Shown here: piece by piece, positions 62,910-64,000 of the stretch | Layout: every line of letters starts with the position of its first letter | Position numbering within the stretch: position 1 is the first letter of the stretch | Origin: Tunturibacter gelidoferens | GTDB taxonomy: Bacteria; Acidobacteriota; Terriglobia; Terriglobales; Acidobacteriaceae | Assembly: GCF_040358255.1 (NCBI RefSeq) | Contig: NZ_CP132938.1 | Span: 1-64,000 of the forward strand | Reading direction: 5' to 3' | Length of the DNA: 64,000 nt | Notes under the pieces: generated by a model | Told to the model about the DNA's origin: nothing | The model's database searches: none | The model's input: the letters and a program-made list of their open reading frames with translations, nothing else | Position numbers and translations under genes: made by a program

Positions 62910-64000
62910 AGACCTACTCGCTGACACGACGCCTGATCACAGCTGTGCTGTTGGTGGAACTCTGCTCTCTGCTGGCCTTGATTGGGATCGCCAGTGTCTA
63001 TGAGGCGATTTCACACTTCCGAGCCTTGGATGTAGTGCTGCGTGGTCGAGCAGATTCCGTACTGGGTGCGGTCCAGGACGCAGAAGACCCGGAAGACAAC
63101 TTGATGCTTTATGGAACCGAGGGTCTCGCTCCGAAGCGGGACATTTATATCGTGCGTGATGATCGTGGCCGCGTGATCGGGTCGCAAGGGTGGCCAGGCG
63201 GGGAGCAGGAGTTGGCCAGCACCGACACGAGGGAGTTTCGAAATCTGACGGTTGGAGGGATTCGCTACAGGGTCCTCCGCAGGCCCGGTTTGCGTGTGGT
63301 CGATCCGGGGGATGCCAAAGGTGGCGTTGCTCGACATGTCATCATTCTTTACGGTTCTCGCACTCACCCGGTCTGGGAAAGAGTTCGGAATGCCATCGCT
63401 TTCTATGCACTCTCGGGCCTTCTACTTCTGGTAATAACCGGAGTCGTGTTGCTGCGTCTGTTACGCGGCGGGCTTCAACCTTTATATGAGCTGGTCGAAC
63501 AAGCGGGCAAGATCTCGGTAACTTCGTGGAACCTGGGTCCCTCCAGTCAGGCCCGCTATGTGCGAGAGCTAGAGCCGCTGGTCTCAGCCATTGAATCCGC
63601 GCTCCTAAGACTTGAGCAGTCTTTCGCGCAACAAAGACAGTTCGTGAGCGATGCTGCCCACGAGCTGAAGACTTCGGTGGCGGTGGTGAAGTCTTCTCTG
63701 CAGCTTTTGACCATGCGCACGAGATCCGCGAAGGAATATGAAGAGGGACTCGAGCGAGTGACAGTTGACTCTGAACGCATGGAGGAACTTGTAGCTAAGA
63801 TGCTGACCCTGGCGCGACTTGAAGAGGGCGGGGAACAGCCGGAGTCGTATCGTATTGTCGAACTAGGCGACGTTCTCCGCGACGTGGCTGAGCATTTTCG
63901 GACGCTGGCCAGCTTCCACCGCATCAGCCTGGCGGTCAACGCAGATACTTCGACTCTCGTTTTTTGCGATCCCGACCAGCTTCGCCTGCTTTGCTCCAAC
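62906..64000 (+). CDS. Sensor histidine kinase, C-terminus cut by the window edge
   Basis: An open frame of 365 codons runs to the right edge without a stop, starting at an ATG that overlaps the response regulator stop (ATGA). One helix at about 10-35 (LITAVLLVELCSLLALIGIA), a periplasmic sensor region of roughly 130 residues with PRD(I/V)YIVRDDRGR-like PAS/CACHE sequence, and a second helix near 170-195 precede a HAMP-like linker. The HisKA H-box is FVSDAAHELKTSVAVVKS with H252; Pro of the usual HELRTP is replaced by Ser. The ATP-binding domain is only begun. The signal sensed is unknown. Confidence 0.92.
   Translation, partial: MKTYSLTRRLITAVLLVELCSLLALIGIASVYEAISHFRALDVVLRGRADSVLGAVQDAEDPEDNLMLYGTEGLAPKRDIYIVRDDRGRVIGSQGWPGGEQELASTDTREFRNLTVGGIRYRVLRRPGLRVVDPGDAKGGVARHVIILYGSRTHPVWERVRNAIAFYALSGLLLLVITGVVLLRLLRGGLQPLYELVEQAGKISVTSWNLGPSSQARYVRELEPLVSAIESALLRLEQSFAQQRQFVSDAAHELKTSVAVVKSSLQLLTMRTRSAKEYEEGLERVTVDSERMEELVAKMLTLARLEEGGEQPESYRIVELGDVLRDVAEHFRTLASFHRISLAVNADTSTLVFCDPDQLRLLCSN

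Noticed and set aside
1..64000. tRNA/rRNA genes, transposases, prophage or integrase attachment sites
   Set aside because: Looked for on both strands; no cloverleaf-type T-loop sequence, rRNA segment, transposase or integrase motif was recognised.

Overview
The window looks like chromosomal DNA of an acidobacterium of the Terriglobia group (Edaphobacter/Granulicella/Terriglobus-like). The pointers are a PadR regulator paired with a very large ATPase-less MacB/FtsX permease, two Oar-like TonB receptors with N-terminal carboxypeptidase-regulatory domains, a CadC-like winged-helix/TolB/TPR protein, many secreted (Sec and Tat) carbohydrate-active proteins, and several families of dispersed palindromic repeats. 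No rRNA, tRNA, CRISPR array, phage or transposase gene was seen. This placement is inferred from gene style, not from a marker gene.

Layout. 1-4700: a cobalamin riboswitch on the minus strand leads into a partial [2Fe-2S] ferredoxin-like gene running off the left edge; then a 3-oxoacid CoA-transferase pair, a secreted aldose epimerase, a HAD phosphatase and ndk (TTG start). 4800-11750: a small two-helix membrane protein, the giant helicase lhr (carrying a repeat inserted in frame), a KdsC-like phosphatase, a secreted protein of unknown function and a cold-shock protein. 12400-22070: a sugar porter, a TIM-barrel isomerase, a nucleoside-type MFS transporter, a multicopper oxidase / PQQ dehydrogenase pair and a secreted M20 hydrolase. 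22100-29750: an Lrp/AsnC regulator divergent from a tightly overlapping histidine-utilisation operon (hutH-hutU-hutI-hutF plus an M20 hydrolase in the place where hutG would be expected). 29800-34950: a mannoglycan-type locus (GH125, GH92, GH18). 35080-41860: an RND tripartite efflux system with its TetR regulator. 42160-46050: a Tat-exported TIM-barrel protein, a MocR-type regulator and a small Cys/His protein preceded by a structured repeat. 46170-64000: PadR plus permease, two TonB receptors, three secreted proteins, a CadC-like regulator, an MFS carboxylate/aromatic-acid-type transporter and a two-component system cut by the right edge.

The most unusual content lies between genes. (i) An approximately 345-bp element occurs at 11950-12331 and 45701-46045, with a shorter relative at 5020-5246. 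It has two strong hairpins, a conserved promoter-like outer box and a G/C palindrome, and in its fullest copy it is the leader of a small zinc-knuckle-like protein gene. (ii) A REP-like hairpin family has at least four copies. Its stem sequence changes between copies while pairing is kept, and one copy is translated inside lhr. (iii) A 182-bp near-perfect palindrome separates two convergent genes. These, the non-orthologous hut gene and the riboswitch-controlled ferredoxin are the main points for follow-up.
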